Shown: positions 63,053 to 64,000 of the stretch, piece after piece
Numbering within the stretch: position 1 is the first letter of the stretch
Layout: every line of letters starts with the position of its first letter
Assembly: GCA_965224235.1 (NCBI GenBank)
Contig: CBDCYP010000002.1
Coordinates: 806,001-870,000, forward strand
Length of the DNA stretch: 64,000 nt
From: G958295935 sp965224235
GTDB lineage: Bacteria > Chloroflexota > Dehalococcoidia > Lucifugimonadales > Lucifugimonadaceae
Direction of reading: 5' to 3'
Program-made: the position numbers and the translations under genes
Notes under the pieces: generated by a model
The model's database searches: none
Told to the model about the DNA's origin: nothing
Seen by the model: only the letters and a program-made list of their open reading frames with translations

Positions 63053-64000
63053 GTGACCGCAGCCGTGGGGCAGTTTGTCCATCTTCATAACCACTCCGAG
63101 TACAGCCTGCTCGACGGCTTGAGCCGGCTCGATCAGATGGCGGCCAGAGCTGCCGAACTCGGCATGCCGGCCATCGCCCTTACCGATCACGGCAACGTTC
63201 ACGGCGCAATCGACTTCTATCAGGCGTGCAAGGCGCAGGGCGTCAAACCGATAATCGGGGTCGAGGGGTATGTCGCGCCCGGCAGCCGCTTCGTTAAGGA
63301 TTCGAACGACCGTTTCCCACACCACCTGACCGTGCTTGCCCAGACGCAGACGGGATACCGCAACCTCCTGCGGCTCGTTTCGGCTGCGCACCTCGAAGGC
63401 TTCTACTATCGCCCCCGGATGGATCGGGAGGTTCTGGCCCGGCACAACGAAGGTCTGATTGTCCTGTCGGGCTGCCCGTCCGGCGAGCTCGCAAAACTAA
63501 TTGCCGGCGGCAATGACGCCGAAGCGGTAAAGGTCGTCGATTGGTATCGCGAGGTGTTCGACGGCCGGTACTACCTCGAACTGATGCATCACGACGGCGT
63601 GGACAACCTGCACGTCATCAACCGCGGGCTGATGCGTATCGCCGCCGATACCGGTGTTCCGGTGGTTGCGACCAACGACGCGCACTACGTGATGAAAGCA
63701 CAAGCGCCGCTTCAAGACGTGCTGACGTGCATCCAGACCAACTCAAACCTGGATGACCCGAAACGCCTCCGCATGACGGACGACTCGTACTACCTGAAAT
63801 CCGCCGATGAGATGGCGGCCATTTGGCAGGAGACGCCGGAGGCGGCGCACAACACACTGCGCATTGCGGAGTCGTGCGAGGTGGAGATCGACTTCGGGGT
63901 CACCCTGTTGCCGCACTACCCCGTGCCGGAGGGCATGACGTCGATGAGCTACCTGCGCCAGCTATGCGCGGAAGGGCTGCGACGCCGTTTTCCGGCGCCG
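63053..64000 (+). CDS. dnaE: DNA polymerase III alpha subunit, N-terminal part
   Basis: 316 codons reach the window edge. PHP domain at the N-terminus with FVHLHNHSEYSLLDG, IALTDHGNVHGAIDFY, VKPIIGVEGYV and GCPSGELAKLI; then VVATNDAHYV and the FGVTLLPHYPVPEG segment leading into the polymerase core. This is replicative DnaE (not PolC, as no exonuclease domain lies ahead). GTG start with AAGGAG six bases upstream. The catalytic aspartates lie beyond the window. Confidence 0.95.
   Translation, partial: MTAAVGQFVHLHNHSEYSLLDGLSRLDQMAARAAELGMPAIALTDHGNVHGAIDFYQACKAQGVKPIIGVEGYVAPGSRFVKDSNDRFPHHLTVLAQTQTGYRNLLRLVSAAHLEGFYYRPRMDREVLARHNEGLIVLSGCPSGELAKLIAGGNDAEAVKVVDWYREVFDGRYYLELMHHDGVDNLHVINRGLMRIAADTGVPVVATNDAHYVMKAQAPLQDVLTCIQTNSNLDDPKRLRMTDDSYYLKSADEMAAIWQETPEAAHNTLRIAESCEVEIDFGVTLLPHYPVPEGMTSMSYLRQLCAEGLRRRFPAP

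Overview
This is about 64 kb of GC-rich bacterial DNA, most likely from a Chloroflexota lineage close to the marine SAR202 / Dehalococcoidia group. That assignment is an inference. It rests on four enolase-superfamily (COG4948) dehydratase paralogues in one window, two mannonate-dehydratase-like paralogues, two gamma-glutamyltransferases, a T-box in front of ileS, Thr/Pro-stalk secreted proteins and many dispersed intergenic repeats of the CACCCTGAGCGAAG type. No rRNA is present, and one tRNA (Gln) was found.

Layout. 0-2.3 kb: tldE (partial) and tldD on the minus strand. 3-7 kb: a minus-strand dipeptide/oligopeptide ABC importer (lipoprotein, two permeases) with no intact ATPase; only the C-terminal half of an ATPase survives at 8.9-9.5 kb, joined to the front of a small antitoxin-like gene. 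7.5-15.6 kb: two enolase-superfamily genes, a DMT exporter, DinB, the first IS copy and an RNA 2',3'-cyclic phosphodiesterase. 15.6-20.2 kb: transposase fossils and a nuclease fossil around an intact M20 hydrolase/HpcH-aldolase pair. 20.2-24.8 kb: aldo/keto reductase, a promoter-led small membrane peptide plus cytidylate-kinase-like protein, GNAT and glpK. 24.6-27.9 kb: a duplicated and scarred glpK-tail/CAP-protein locus with an AT-rich gene, an IS5-type remnant and a promoter-led 50-residue repeat peptide. 27.9-30.5 kb: two UxuA-like dehydratases around a VOC protein. 30.5-31.8 kb: an MvaI/BcnI-like restriction-modification pair with a truncated nuclease. 33.7-37.7 kb: tRNA-Gln, then a T-box leader with terminator and ileS. 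38-51.5 kb: two more copies of the same IS bracketing gamma-glutamyltransferase, cupin, two enolase paralogues, a formamidase-like enzyme and two repeat-domain lipoproteins. 51.7-64 kb: CDGSH protein, an amidase with a small translationally coupled partner, a PLP deaminase/desulfhydrase, an IS1595-type fossil, a second compact restriction-modification pair, membrane proteins, a sugar-isomerase-like TIM barrel, a second gamma-glutamyltransferase, an MFS transporter and the start of dnaE.

Taken together the intact genes read as a scavenging programme: uptake of peptides and small organics, hydrolysis of amides, gamma-glutamyl bonds and N-acyl groups, dehydration of sugar acids and aldol cleavage. 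The programme is interleaved with core genes (ileS, dnaE, glpK, tldD/E) and is being reshuffled by insertion sequences. The three full IS copies are nearly identical, so that activity is recent. Each sits at the same position inside a copy of the dispersed CACCCTGAG-type repeat, which is the most distinctive genome-level observation here. I found no CRISPR array and no single multi-gene cassette that I can defend as a wholly new system. The better novelty candidates are the repeat-specific IS targeting, the GVLVEVL-repeat peptide, the amidase/small-partner pair and the repeat-domain lipoproteins.
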